Source: Mycolicibacterium monacense
GTDB lineage: Bacteria; Actinomycetota; Actinomycetes; Mycobacteriales; Mycobacteriaceae
Direction of reading: 5' to 3'
NCBI RefSeq assembly: GCF_010731575.1
Contig: NZ_AP022617.1
Coordinates: 3,100,001-3,164,000, forward strand
DNA: 64,000 nucleotides
Position 1 is the first letter of the stretch; each line of letters starts with the position of its first letter. The notes beneath the pieces were generated by a model. That model was not told where the DNA came from. It saw only the letters and a list, made by a program, of their open reading frames with translations, and searched no databases. A program made the translations under genes and the position numbers. Below, in pieces: positions 51,362-60,124 of this stretch.

Positions 51362-52732
51362 TGACCCCTCCCGGCGAGTCCGGAGGCTCCCGATCTTGGG
51401 AGGATCTGAGTTATGGGACGTCCGAGCAAGTACCCCGACGAGTTGCGTGAGCGTGCGGTGCGCATGGTCGCCGAGGTCCGTCCGCAGTACCCGTCGCAGT
51501 GGGCGGCGATCACCGCGGTCGCGGGCATGTTGGGGATCGGCACCCCGGAGACCTTGCGGACCTGGATTCGCCGCTCGGAGGTCGATACCGGCCAGCGTCC
51601 GGGGGTGACCACGCAGATGGCCGAGGAGAACAAGGCGCTGCGTAAGGAGATCGCCGAGTTACGTCGGGCCAATGAGATCTTGAAAGCAGCGGCGATTTTC
51701 TTCGGGGCCGAGCTCGACCGGCCCGGGAGACGGCGATCCGGTTCATCGCCGAACACAAGGACCATCAGGTGGCCGGCCCCGACGGCGGGGCCGGGCTGCG
51801 CTGGGGTGTCGAGCCCATGTGTGCCGTGCTCTCCGAGCATGGCATCGCAATCAGCCCGTCGACCTACTACGAGTGGATCGCCAAGACCCCGACCCGGCGC
51901 GAGATCCGCGATGCCGAGTTGGTCGAGATCATCACCGCGGCAAGGGAAGGCAAGAGGAAGGGCCGGTTCGTCCAGACGCTCGGGTCACGCAAGTTGTGGA
52001 TCTGGCTACGCGGCCAGGGCCACGACGTCGCCCGCTGCACGGTGGAGCGGATCATGCGCGAGAACGGATGGGAAGGCGCCCGGTACGGGTCCAAACACAA
52101 GACCACCGTCGCCGATAGCAGCCATGTCCGGTATCCGGATCTGGTGGACCGCCGGTTCTACGCGTCGGCCCCAAATCGGTTGTGGGTGGCTGACTTCACG
52201 TATGTGGCGACGTGGATGGGGTTCGTACGTGGCGTTCGTCATCGACGCCTACAGCCGCCGGATCGTGGGATGGCGAGCCGCTCGGTCGATGACCACCGAC
52301 CTGGTCCTCGACGCCATCGAGCACGCGTTCTTCACCCGCACCCAGGACGGCACCAGTCTGCGCGGGCTGATCGCGCATTCGGATGCCGGCAGTCAGTACA
52401 CCTCGGTGGCGTTCACCCAACGGCTCATCGACGAGGGAGTGGATCCGTCGGTCGGCTCGGTCGGTGACGCGCTGGACAACGCGCTGGCCGAGACCACCGT
52501 CGGGTCGTTCAAGAACGAGGTGATCCGCCGGCAAGGCCCGTGGCGCGACGTCAACCAGGTCGAGCTGGCCACCGCCGAGTGGGTGGTGTGGTTCAACACC
52601 GAGCGTCCGCATGAGTACCTCGACGACTTCACCCCTGAGGCCGTCGAGAAGCTCCACTACGATCAAAAACTCACCCCACCAAAGGCAGGGTGATTCAACG
52701 AATGCAGCCTCCGGACTCGCCGGGAGGGGTCA
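51362..52732 (+). mobile_element. IS3-family insertion sequence with perfect 24-bp inverted repeats
   Basis: Terminal repeats at 51362-51385 and 52709-52732 are perfect 24-bp inverted copies starting TGACCCCTCCCGG. Flanking bases show no target duplication: the left flank belongs to the beta-gene duplication and the right flank is a truncated IS256. This suggests a deletion next to the element after insertion. Confidence 0.88.
51413..52693 (+). pseudogene. IS3-family transposase, OrfA plus frameshifted OrfB
   Basis: OrfA starts at ATG 51413 (MGRPSKYPDELRERAVRMVA) and runs through its zipper to LKAAAIFFGAELDRP. OrfB sequence (ETAIRFIAEHKDHQV, LRWGVEPMCAVLSEHGIAIS, WVADFTYVATWMGF) continues in the next frame from about 51727; this first switch could be the programmed -1 frameshift of IS3. 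Near 52228 the frame changes back, where WMGF is followed by YVAFVIDAYSRRIVGW, then HSDAGSQYTSVAF and the DDE glutamate region NALAETTVGSFKNEV. The second switch is not expected in a working element, so OrfB is probably broken. Confidence 0.8.
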
Positions 52733-53141
52733 CACCTCGATCTCGATCTGCCCGCACGCATCGGTCAGTACGGTCTTGGCCCGGGTTCCGTTGCGGGAGT
52801 TGCCCGAGCCATACCCAGCCGGATCGTGACGGTCATAGCCCAGGTGCTCGGACAGTTCCTAATCCAGAGCGGTCTCGATGACCGTCTTGGTCATCGCCTT
52901 GAGCAACCCGCCCGGACCGGTCAGCGATACGCCGGCCTCGCGGGCCTGGCGTACCAACTCCCGGGCAACCTCGAGCTCGTCGACCTCACCGCTATCCGGG
53001 ACATCAATGGCCGCCACGGCGGCCTCATCATCGGGATTCTGCGATGGCTCCACAGCCACGACAGTTTCGGTCATCACGCGACCTTTCCGGCCCCGACACA
53101 CCGGGGCCGATCAGGCCTTACACCGTTACCGCGACAGTCCC
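52733..53141 (-). mobile_element. IS256-family element, 5' fragment
   Basis: About 409 bp matching the first part of the IS256 copy at 57929, in opposite orientation. It contains the 5' end of the transposase (MTETVVAVEPSQNPDDE to MTKTVIETALD from 53071) and stops at EIEV, cut by the IS3 end. The frame has a TAG at 52859-52861, the same codon as in the other copy. It keeps three codons (RQAREAG region) that are deleted from the other copy. The inner end at 53141 faces the aldehyde dehydrogenase/flavoprotein genes. Confidence 0.85.
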
Positions 53142-53347
53142 ACTGTTGGCGGTCTCTACGTTAGGAGGGTCGAATCGCCGCGAACGTTGGGCCGGAATGG
53201 ATCATTAATGGGGGCATCCCTGCCGAAGCACGCGCCGCCACGCCTTCACACCGTCGGCGAAGTTACCTGTGTGCATCGATACCGCCGCGTCGTCGTCGCT
53301 GATCTACGACCGTGACGAATATGTGTTGGTCAGGCTCCCCGCCGGAC

Positions 53348-54808
53348 TCAGGACAGCGGAGGGCCTGGCGGCCCGATGCGACGGCTGATTGTTTGTAATT
53401 CGGTGTAGGAATCCAGGCTGGCTGGAGAGAATTCGCGTCCCAAGCCGCTCGCTTTCGCCCCGCCGAAGGGTGCGCGGGGGTCGAGGGAGGTGAAGGTGTG
53501 GCTGTTGATGAAGACGGAGCCGGTGTCGAACCGACGGCCGAGCAGGAACGCCCGCTCTTCATCTGACGTCCAGATCGAGGCGGCAAGCCCGTATTGCGAT
53601 TGATTCACGAGCCGGATCACGTCGTCGAGTTCGTCGTATTTCAGCACGGGCACTACCGGGCCGAACTGTTCCTCTTCGACGATTGCGAGGCGGGGATCAG
53701 CCTCAGTGACCACGCTGGGCATCATGAAGTGGCCGTGGTCCCAGGCCGCCGAATCGAGCCGCTGGCCGAGGGTGGTGACGGTCGCGCCGCTCGAGCGCGC
53801 GTCGTCCACGATCTTCTCGACGAGGTTCTTCTGCTGAGCGTTGTTCAGCGGCCCCATGGTGACTCGGGGGTCGTCGCCGGGCCCGACGACGATTTCATCC
53901 ACGGCGGCTGAGAACGCTTCCACGAAGCGGTCGTGGATGCGGGTCGGCACGTAGATACGTTTGAGACCGAAGCACACCTGGCCGGTGGTCCCGAACGCGC
54001 CTTTTACGATCTGCCGCATAGTCTCGGGCGAGAGGTCGACGTCGTCGAGGAGGATCGCGGGGTCGTTTCCGCCCAGCTCGAGCGTCACCCGCTTGATGTC
54101 GCGCGCGGCCGCGGCCATAACTTTGCGCCCGGTATCGATGCCGCCGGTGAAACCAATCTTGCGAATTCTCGGGTGAGCGACGAGTGCTTCTCCGACCGCG
54201 TCGCCTCCGGTGACCATGTTGAGCACGCCCGGAGGGAAGTGCTGTTGGAGGGCTCGGATGACTTCGGCGAGAACCAACGGGGAGTTTGCCGCCGGCTTCA
54301 AGACGACTGTGTTGCCGGCGACGAGTGCGGGCGCCAGCTTCATGAATGCCAGGACCACCGGGAAGTTCCACGGCGTGATGGCGGCCACCGGCCCGATTGG
54401 GCGGCGGCGGATGAGGGTCGTGCCCCCGGTGTCGCGAATCTGTTGGTCTGCAAGGATTTCAGCCGAAATGCCTGCGGTGTAGCCGCAAATGCCCGACGCG
54501 AATTCGAGGTCGACGTGCGACTCTTCGAGGATCTTTCCGTTCTCCCGGCTCAGGATCGGCGCATATTCCTCGATCATGTCGTGGATCGTGCCTGCGGCGG
54601 CAAGTAGTGCTCCCTGGCGTTCTTCCAGGGGCCGCGATGACCATTCTGGGAACGCCATTGCAGCCGCTGCGACCGCTTCGTCGACCTGCCCGGGTGCGGC
54701 GTCTGGGACCGAACCGAGCAGTACCCGAATATCAGCCGGGCTGACGACGTCGATCGTCCGGTCGGATGTTTCCTCACGTCCGTTGATGATGAGGTTTGCG
54801 CTGATCAT
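53348..54808 (-). CDS. Aldehyde dehydrogenase 2
   Basis: 486 residues. ALDH superfamily: N148 (TPWNFP), E244 (LELGGNDP), nucleophile C279 (GTTGQVCFGLKR). Typical of benzaldehyde/salicylaldehyde or succinate-semialdehyde-type enzymes. It lies 195 bp downstream of the ferredoxin gene in the same direction and inside the segment bracketed by the two IS256 copies. It differs clearly from the enzyme at 30004. Confidence 0.9.
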   Translation of the reverse strand: MISANLIINGREETSDRTIDVVSPADIRVLLGSVPDAAPGQVDEAVAAAAMAFPEWSSRPLEERQGALLAAAGTIHDMIEEYAPILSRENGKILEESHVDLEFASGICGYTAGISAEILADQQIRDTGGTTLIRRRPIGPVAAITPWNFPVVLAFMKLAPALVAGNTVVLKPAANSPLVLAEVIRALQQHFPPGVLNMVTGGDAVGEALVAHPRIRKIGFTGGIDTGRKVMAAAARDIKRVTLELGGNDPAILLDDVDLSPETMRQIVKGAFGTTGQVCFGLKRIYVPTRIHDRFVEAFSAAVDEIVVGPGDDPRVTMGPLNNAQQKNLVEKIVDDARSSGATVTTLGQRLDSAAWDHGHFMMPSVVTEADPRLAIVEEEQFGPVVPVLKYDELDDVIRLVNQSQYGLAASIWTSDEERAFLLGRRFDTGSVFINSHTFTSLDPRAPFGGAKASGLGREFSPASLDSYTELQTISRRIGPPGPPLS

Positions 54809-55003
54809 GCCGAAGTCCTAACTTTCCTGCGGGGAACGGTTGATTTGTGGGAGCCATGTCTGCGTCATCGGAGGATCGCCCGGCGACCGCCAGATAAGTG
54901 CCGAATCCGGCGCCGGCCGCATCGGGCGGCCATCATCGCCTGACCCCGCAGCCGGGACCTTGCCGACACCGAACACGCCCGACTCGCGCTATTCCGATGG
55001 ACA

Positions 55004-55294
55004 TCAAGTTTTCTTTTCGTCGGGCGGAGCGTCGCGGCTGCCGTCGAGGGGCTCTACGCCCGGGAGGAAGGGGTCGGGGATCACCAGTGCGTGGCTGACA
55101 ACGATCGCGTCCACGTGGCAATCGATTGCGCACAACCGACAGGAATGACAGTCGTTGGGGTAGATGATCTTGGCTCGCCACTTGGTCGTGGCCCACGGTT
55201 CGTCGCCCTCCACCAGCCGGATCACCCCGGTTGGGCAGCTGTCGATGCAGACGTTGCACCCGTCGCACGTTGTTTCGTCGATGCTTTCGATCAC
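55004..55294 (-). CDS. 2[4Fe-4S] ferredoxin-type subunit (AprB-like)
   Basis: 96 residues; ATG overlaps the flavoprotein stop (ATGA). Two cluster-binding sets: C10, C13, C16, C20 (CDGCNVCIDSCP) and C49, C52, C55, C59 (CHSCRLCAIDCH), separated by an insertion DEPWATTKWRAKIIYPND as in the beta subunit of adenylylsulfate reductases. It would carry electrons to or from the flavoprotein next to it. The tail after residue 70 is Pro-rich and acidic. Confidence 0.88.
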   Translation of the reverse strand: MIESIDETTCDGCNVCIDSCPTGVIRLVEGDEPWATTKWRAKIIYPNDCHSCRLCAIDCHVDAIVVSHALVIPDPFLPGVEPLDGSRDAPPDEKKT

Positions 55295-57075
55295 TGAACC
55301 GCCGCCTCCTCACGGTAGCCTTGCGGCACGGTATATGGACTTGGATGGCGGCCGGGCGGGGCCTGCACCGGCCACGACTGGATCGGCAGGTCGCGTTCGC
55401 TGAACTGCAGATCGAATTCACCGCCGCTGCCCCGGCGCACGAGCAGCCACTTCAGCCACTCATCGTTGTCCGCGTAGGGGTAGTCGATACGAAACAGCTC
55501 CCCGCGACTTTCGGTGCGCCGCTTCATCGCCTCACAGGTGATGATCGCCAACGTCAGGTATGCGCGCACCTCATGCGCCTTCTTAAGTTCTTGATAGTCC
55601 GGCGCGAAAACGTAACGCAGTACCCGATCCCGGATCCGGTACAGCTCAGCGAGCGCTGAATCGATCCGTGCCTCCGACTTAAACAATGCGAATGCCGGAT
55701 TGGCCGTCGCCTCGCCGATGGCTTTCCACACATCCACCGGCCGGACCTGCCGCAGCCGACGCATCGGCGCGAAATACTCCGCGAAGCTCTCCTGTGCCTG
55801 GTTCTCCCACACACTGCGCGCTACCGCGTGACCGCCGCGCGCCGCCGCCGCAGTGCCCGCCCGGTACCCCGCAACAGCCGAGAAGCTCGAGATCCCGCTG
55901 CCAGAAATTCCCGACATCAAATGCGGACACGCCGTGCCATACCCGGCCGCGTACAGGCCGGGCACTGTGGTGGCTCCGTCCAGGTCGATCGTGGGACCGC
56001 TGGTGCTGCTCGTGCCGAGCACGATGAACGGGGTCACCTCCAGCAGGTCAGTGGAGGGATCGACCTCAAACTCGGTAAAGGCGCGCCGCACCGTCGGAGA
56101 CACTTCATACAGCACCTCTAGATCCGCCTGTGGTACGTGACGCAAGTCGAGATAGCACGGCCCTCGGCCCTCGACCATCTCGGTCATGATCGCGCGCGCG
56201 ATGGTGAACAACCCGCCCTTATCGCCCCAGATCGGGTCATAGCGGTCCATGAAGTACTCGCCCGCCGCGTTGCAGAACTTGCCACCGATCCCCTGAATCT
56301 TGGCTTGACCCGGTGTGAAGAATGACCGATTGAAGTAACTCCAGGCAGCGAACTGGCCGAATTCCATGCCGGCGAACTCAGCACCCACTCGCCAGGCCGC
56401 CACATGACCTTCCCCGCTGCAATGGTCGGCGAACGCGTAATGCAGCTTGGGGTACCAAGGGCCGGTGTTGAGGATGACGCTGCCCGCCGTGAAGACATGA
56501 CACTGGCCAGTGACAACATTTACCCCCACCGCACCACACACCGCACCAGCGGTGGGCCGACACCCGTCGGTGGTCAGCAGATCAATCACATCGACCCGCT
56601 CGAACAGTCGCACCCCCGCCGCTTTCATCCTCTCCTTGAGGATCTCCATACACACGCGACCATCCACACCCAGCGTCGTGCCAAGGTTGTGGCCGCGGAC
56701 CGTCACATACTTCAGCGACCCATCCTCATGAGTGGAATAGGGCACACCCCACTCGATCTGCTCGTTAACCCTGTCATAGGCCTCGGCTATGTACTGCTGC
56801 ACCCAATCCTGATCGGCCAAATAATTGCTGCCCACCACGAACTCGCGCGCCCACTCCGTCATCTCCTCACCCTGCACCCGGTGATCAGGGGCGTATTGGC
56901 TGTGGACATACGTCATCGGCCCTGCCCGAGACACCACCGCTTTCTCCACCAGAATCACCGACGACCCCAACTCCGCGGCCCGTAGTGCTGCCCGCACTCC
57001 GCCAATTCCCCCACCCACTACCAAGACGTCGCATTCTTGGACCGACACATCCAGGTCACCCATAACGCCAGTCAC
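55291..57075 (-). CDS. FAD-dependent fumarate-reductase/AprA-like flavoprotein
   Basis: 594 residues from GTG 57075, which overlaps the stop of a 17-codon leader (GTGA); ATG 57063 is an alternative. The FAD motif is CDVLVVGGGIGGVRAALRAA, followed by VILVEKAVVSRAG. The C-terminal FAD contact LMSGISGSGISSFSAVAGYR and a helical tail resemble AprA/FrdA/SdhA flavoproteins. With the coupled 2[4Fe-4S] partner this looks like a two-subunit oxidoreductase. No sulfur-assimilation gene is nearby, so adenylylsulfate is an unlikely substrate; a catabolic enoate or aromatic intermediate is inferred. The upstream 240-nt extension of the frame lies inside the beta-gene duplication and is not coding. Confidence 0.85.
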   Translation of the reverse strand: MTGVMGDLDVSVQECDVLVVGGGIGGVRAALRAAELGSSVILVEKAVVSRAGPMTYVHSQYAPDHRVQGEEMTEWAREFVVGSNYLADQDWVQQYIAEAYDRVNEQIEWGVPYSTHEDGSLKYVTVRGHNLGTTLGVDGRVCMEILKERMKAAGVRLFERVDVIDLLTTDGCRPTAGAVCGAVGVNVVTGQCHVFTAGSVILNTGPWYPKLHYAFADHCSGEGHVAAWRVGAEFAGMEFGQFAAWSYFNRSFFTPGQAKIQGIGGKFCNAAGEYFMDRYDPIWGDKGGLFTIARAIMTEMVEGRGPCYLDLRHVPQADLEVLYEVSPTVRRAFTEFEVDPSTDLLEVTPFIVLGTSSTSGPTIDLDGATTVPGLYAAGYGTACPHLMSGISGSGISSFSAVAGYRAGTAAAARGGHAVARSVWENQAQESFAEYFAPMRRLRQVRPVDVWKAIGEATANPAFALFKSEARIDSALAELYRIRDRVLRYVFAPDYQELKKAHEVRAYLTLAIITCEAMKRRTESRGELFRIDYPYADNDEWLKWLLVRRGSGGEFDLQFSERDLPIQSWPVQAPPGRHPSPYTVPQGYREEAAVQ

Positions 57076-57125
57076 GCCTTCACCAACATCTCGATCAAGT
57101 CCGTCTCGGTTGTTTCGGTGGTCAT
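57072..57125 (-). CDS. 17-residue chimeric leader ORF
   Basis: The first six codons (MTTETT) are those of alpha 6; they are fused to 11 new codons (ETDLIEMLVKA) and a TGA that overlaps the flavoprotein GTG. The ORF arose at the duplication edge. Whether the peptide matters is unknown, but it brings the alpha 6 translation start and links it to the flavoprotein start. Confidence 0.4.
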   Translation of the reverse strand: MTTETTETDLIEMLVKA

Positions 57126-57185
57126 ATGGTTGGACCCTTTCTGGAATCGGAGATATCCACGCGGAGGTGGTGAACGGAGCTGGCC

Positions 57186-57695
57186 CTACAGGACTACCGA
57201 CAGGTTGTCGATAGGCAACGTCGAGTGATCGAGTAACACCTCGCGCCGAGCGAGCCGCAGCGAATCGTCGGTGCGGCGCAACACGTCGACGCGTTCGGCC
57301 GAGAGCAACTCCCACCGGCCGCTGTCTCCGCGGCTGCGGAAGAACAAGAGATTTGAGCGCACGGTCAACTCATCAGCCTCCGGTCCGGCAGTCGTGCGGA
57401 TGTTGGACACGAAGTGCCGGGTCCGCGACCGAGGTGACTCGGCCCACGAGAAATCCGTCTCGCCGCGGAGGACCCGCATCTCCAAGCCCGTGTAGTCGTC
57501 GTTCCAGTGCGCGATCGCGCCCACCCAACCCGCGGAATCCTCACGGGTGGTGCGCACCGGAACCACATACCGGATGTCGGGGTCGAGCAGACCCAACCAT
57601 TCTCGGAACTGCCCCCCATCGAGTAGCTCCGCCTCCCGGAACATGAACGCCTCGACAGCCTCACGGGTATCTCGATCGACCGCAACCGCGTTCAT
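57186..57695 (-). CDS. Ring-hydroxylating dioxygenase beta subunit, duplicate of beta 6 without an alpha
   Basis: 169 residues from ATG 57695. The protein differs from beta 6 at one residue (IRTT for IRTV). No alpha gene follows; the downstream gene is the flavoprotein, reached through the 17-codon leader. The GTG used in the longer frame of copy A is GTC here. The gene may be a passenger that supplies promoter and translation signals, or extra beta subunit. Confidence 0.88.
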   Translation of the reverse strand: MNAVAVDRDTREAVEAFMFREAELLDGGQFREWLGLLDPDIRYVVPVRTTREDSAGWVGAIAHWNDDYTGLEMRVLRGETDFSWAESPRSRTRHFVSNIRTTAGPEADELTVRSNLLFFRSRGDSGRWELLSAERVDVLRRTDDSLRLARREVLLDHSTLPIDNLSVVL

Positions 57696-57738
57696 CACAC
57701 CGAACTCCTCGACCAGACCATCAACACTGACTCGATAT

Positions 57739-57771
57739 TCTGCTGAACAGATGCGTCCTCCGCTGTAGAGA
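57739..57771. promoter_or_regulatory. Tandem operators, duplicate copy
   Basis: TCTGCTGAACAGA (57739-57751) and TCCGCTGTAGAGA (57759-57771), identical to 51264-51296 in sequence and 20-bp spacing. They place the beta copy and the flavoprotein/ferredoxin genes under the same presumed control as the alpha 6 operon. Confidence 0.55.
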
Positions 57772-57928
57772 ATGCTAGATACGTCACACCGGCCCGTCAA
57801 GACAACATCTCCGAATGAACCACGGCCAAAACGGCGCGCAACTAATGATGATGCTGCACAACCGAATCTGGACGCGAGCTCATGTGGCGCCTCCATCGGA
57901 TGCGCAATGCCCGGGCGCCTGGCGCGTC

Positions 57929-59361
57929 GGGACTGTCGCGGTAACGGTGTAAACGGCCTGATCGGCCCCGGTGTGTCGGGGCCGGAAAGGTCGCGTGATG
58001 ACCGAAACTGTCGTGGCTGTGGAGCCATCGCAGAATCCCGATGATGAGGCCGCCGTGGCGGCCATTGATGTCCCGGATAGCGGTGAGGTCGACGAGCTCG
58101 AGGTTGCCCGGGAGTTGGTACGCGAGGCCGGCGTATCGCTGACCGGTCCGGGCGGGTTGCTCAAGGCGATGACCAAGACGGTCATCGAGACCGCTCTGGA
58201 TTAGGAACTGTCCGAGCACCTGGGCTATGACCGTCACGATCCGGCTGGGTATGGCTCGGGCAACTCCCGCAACGGAACCCGGGCCAAGACCGTACTGACC
58301 GATGCGGGCGGGCAGATCGAGATCGAGGTGCCGCGCGACCGCGCCGGCAGCTTCGAACCCCAGATCGTCCAGAAGCGCCAACGTCGCCTGACCGATGTCG
58401 ACGAGGTGGTGTTGTCGCTGTATGCCCGCGGGCTGACCACCGGCGAGATCAGCGCCCATTTCGCCGACATCTACGGCGCGTCGGTGTCCAAGGACACGAT
58501 CAGTCGGATCACCGACCGCGTGGTCGAGGAGATGACCGTGTGGCACACCGGCCCGCTGGAACGCGTGTACGCCGCGGTGTTCATCGACGCCCTGCACGTC
58601 AAGATCCGCGACGGCCAGGTCGGCCCCAGGCCCATCTACGCCGCGATCGGGGTGGACCTGGCCGGGCATCGTGACGTGCTGGGCATGTGGGCCGGCGAGG
58701 GCGAGGGCGAGGGCGAGTCAGCCAAATACTGGCTGGCGGTACTCACCGAGCTGAAGAACCGCGGGGTGGCCGACATTTTCTTCCTGGTCTGCGACGGGCT
58801 CAAAGGCTTACCGCAGTCGGTGGGCGCGGTGTTCCCCGACACTGTGGTCCAGACGTGTGTCATCCATTTGATCCGTGGGACGTTCCGCTATGCCGGGCGC
58901 CAGCACCGCGACGCCATTGCCAAGGCGTTGCGGCCGATCTACACCGCGGTCAACGCCGAGGCTGCAGCGGCAGCGCTGGACGCATTCGAGAGCCGAGTGG
59001 GGTAACCGCTACCCGGCGGCGATTCGATTGTGGCGCAACGCGTGGAGTGAGTTCATTCCGTTCCTGGACTACGACACCGAGACAAGGAAGGTGATCTGTT
59101 CGACCAATGCTACTGAATCGTTGAACGCCCGCTACCGCCGCGCCGTGCGGGCCCGCGGTCATTCTCCCACCGAGCAGGCGGCGCTGAAGTGCCTATACTT
59201 GGTCACCCGGTCGCTGGACCCGACCGGGACCGGACAGAAGCGATGGACCATACGCTGGAAACCAGCCCTGAACGCCTTCGCGATCACCTTCGCCGACCGC
59301 ATGCCGGGCAGCGAAACCACCTAACCGAAGATGCCGCTTACACCGTTAATCTGACGGACCT
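57929..59361 (+). mobile_element. IS256-family element with near-perfect 8-bp target duplication
   Basis: About 1433 bp. Ends share TAACGGTGTAA and outer partial matches as inverted repeats. The 8 bp outside each end are GGCGCGTC (57921-57928) and GACGCGTC (59362-59369), one mismatch, fitting the 8-9 bp duplications of IS256. Its transposase is broken. Confidence 0.8.
57998..59324 (+). pseudogene. IS256-family transposase with in-frame TAG and a frameshift
   Basis: Mutator-type transposase. The frame from ATG 57998 ends at TAG 58202-58204 after VIETALD; the same frame resumes as ELSEHLGYDRHD and runs through RRLTDVDEVVLSLYARGLTT, the catalytic FIDALHVKIRDGQV (D) and FFLVCDGLKGLPQSVGAVFP (D). 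Near 58990 a one-base shift moves it to the next frame (AEWGNRYPAAIRLWRNAWSE), which holds CSTNATESLNARYRRAVR (E). Two lesions make it inactive unless the stop is read through and the shift is an error. Confidence 0.85.
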
Positions 59362-60124
59362 GACGCGTCACCTTATGTAGACGAGATGACGCTAAGTCCT
59401 GGCGAATCAGGCATTTACGAGGCGTTCGGCAGGCTGCGGCAGTGCACGCAAGATCGCGACTGGACGTGTTGATCTCTTTGACCGACTTGCCTTTGCGCCG
59501 GGGCCGCCAGCCCCGCAATGGCCGAGGTCTGTGGCGATGTCGTCGTGCTGTCGGTGCCCTGTTATGAACATTCGGCCGCGGGGCGCGGGAACAAGAGCAC
59601 TCGCGGCGGTCGTTGCCGCTATTGTCCGACGAACACCCGGGTGGCGGGCGTTAGCCGACTCCACTCCCCCGATCGCCCGGGTCGGCAGGCGATGACGATT
59701 GTCGCGCCTATGGGTTCGGGCATCTCCAAGTGATCGCCGGCATGGTCCCTGGCAGACCGCCCGTGGCGCTTGTGACTTGTGACATGCTCGCCGTGGCCAC
59801 GGCAGCGAAAACGCTTGTGGTGCACACAATCTGGATGCTCGGCGACGCGTTGGCTCGGGTGCGACTTCCTATCTTGACGCGGCTCTCGATCGCAATCCTG
59901 ACTGGCTGACCTATCATCGCGCAACGGGCTCTTGGAGAAGCCCATCAGATCGGTGGTCGCGAGCAGGCGGCATTGTTCAACCTCGCCGCCGTCGCATTGC
60001 TCGGCTTGGCAGTCCTTTCCGAAGTTCAGTCGCTGCTGAGTGGGCTGGCGACGTTGGCTACAGACCTAGACGCCTAGGTGGGGGGAGTGGTCAGCAGGTC
60101 GCCCTGACGGTTCTTCCCCGGCGT
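59362..60124. other. 763-bp region with no confident gene, possible decayed ORF
   Basis: No frame here has a ribosome site and family pattern. One frame on the plus strand (59742-60077) reads LVVHTIWMLGDALARVRLPI, is broken by a TGA at 59907, and goes on to a hydrophobic stretch (AALFNLAAVALLGLAVLSEV) before TAG at 60075. It may be the remnant of a membrane-protein gene. Nothing else is recognised. Confidence 0.3.

Larger units (their letters stand above)
57107..57837. repeat. Promoter-plus-beta-gene duplication, copy B
   Basis: Same content as 50632-51361: 19 bp of the alpha 6 start, a beta gene, its leader and tandem operators. Only scattered substitutions separate the copies. The right edge lies about 90 bp before the IS256 end at 57929. 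Confidence 0.9.

Noticed and set aside
57076..57315. N-terminal extension of the flavoprotein frame
   Set aside because: It is the reverse-frame shadow of the duplicated beta gene; nearly the same peptide appears as a shadow frame at 50622-50840 without a flavoprotein. Real starts are GTG 57075 or ATG 57063.
57696..58028. Upstream extension of the duplicate beta gene
   Set aside because: The frame runs through the operator region and into the IS256 end with no start signal; ATG 57695 matches copy A.
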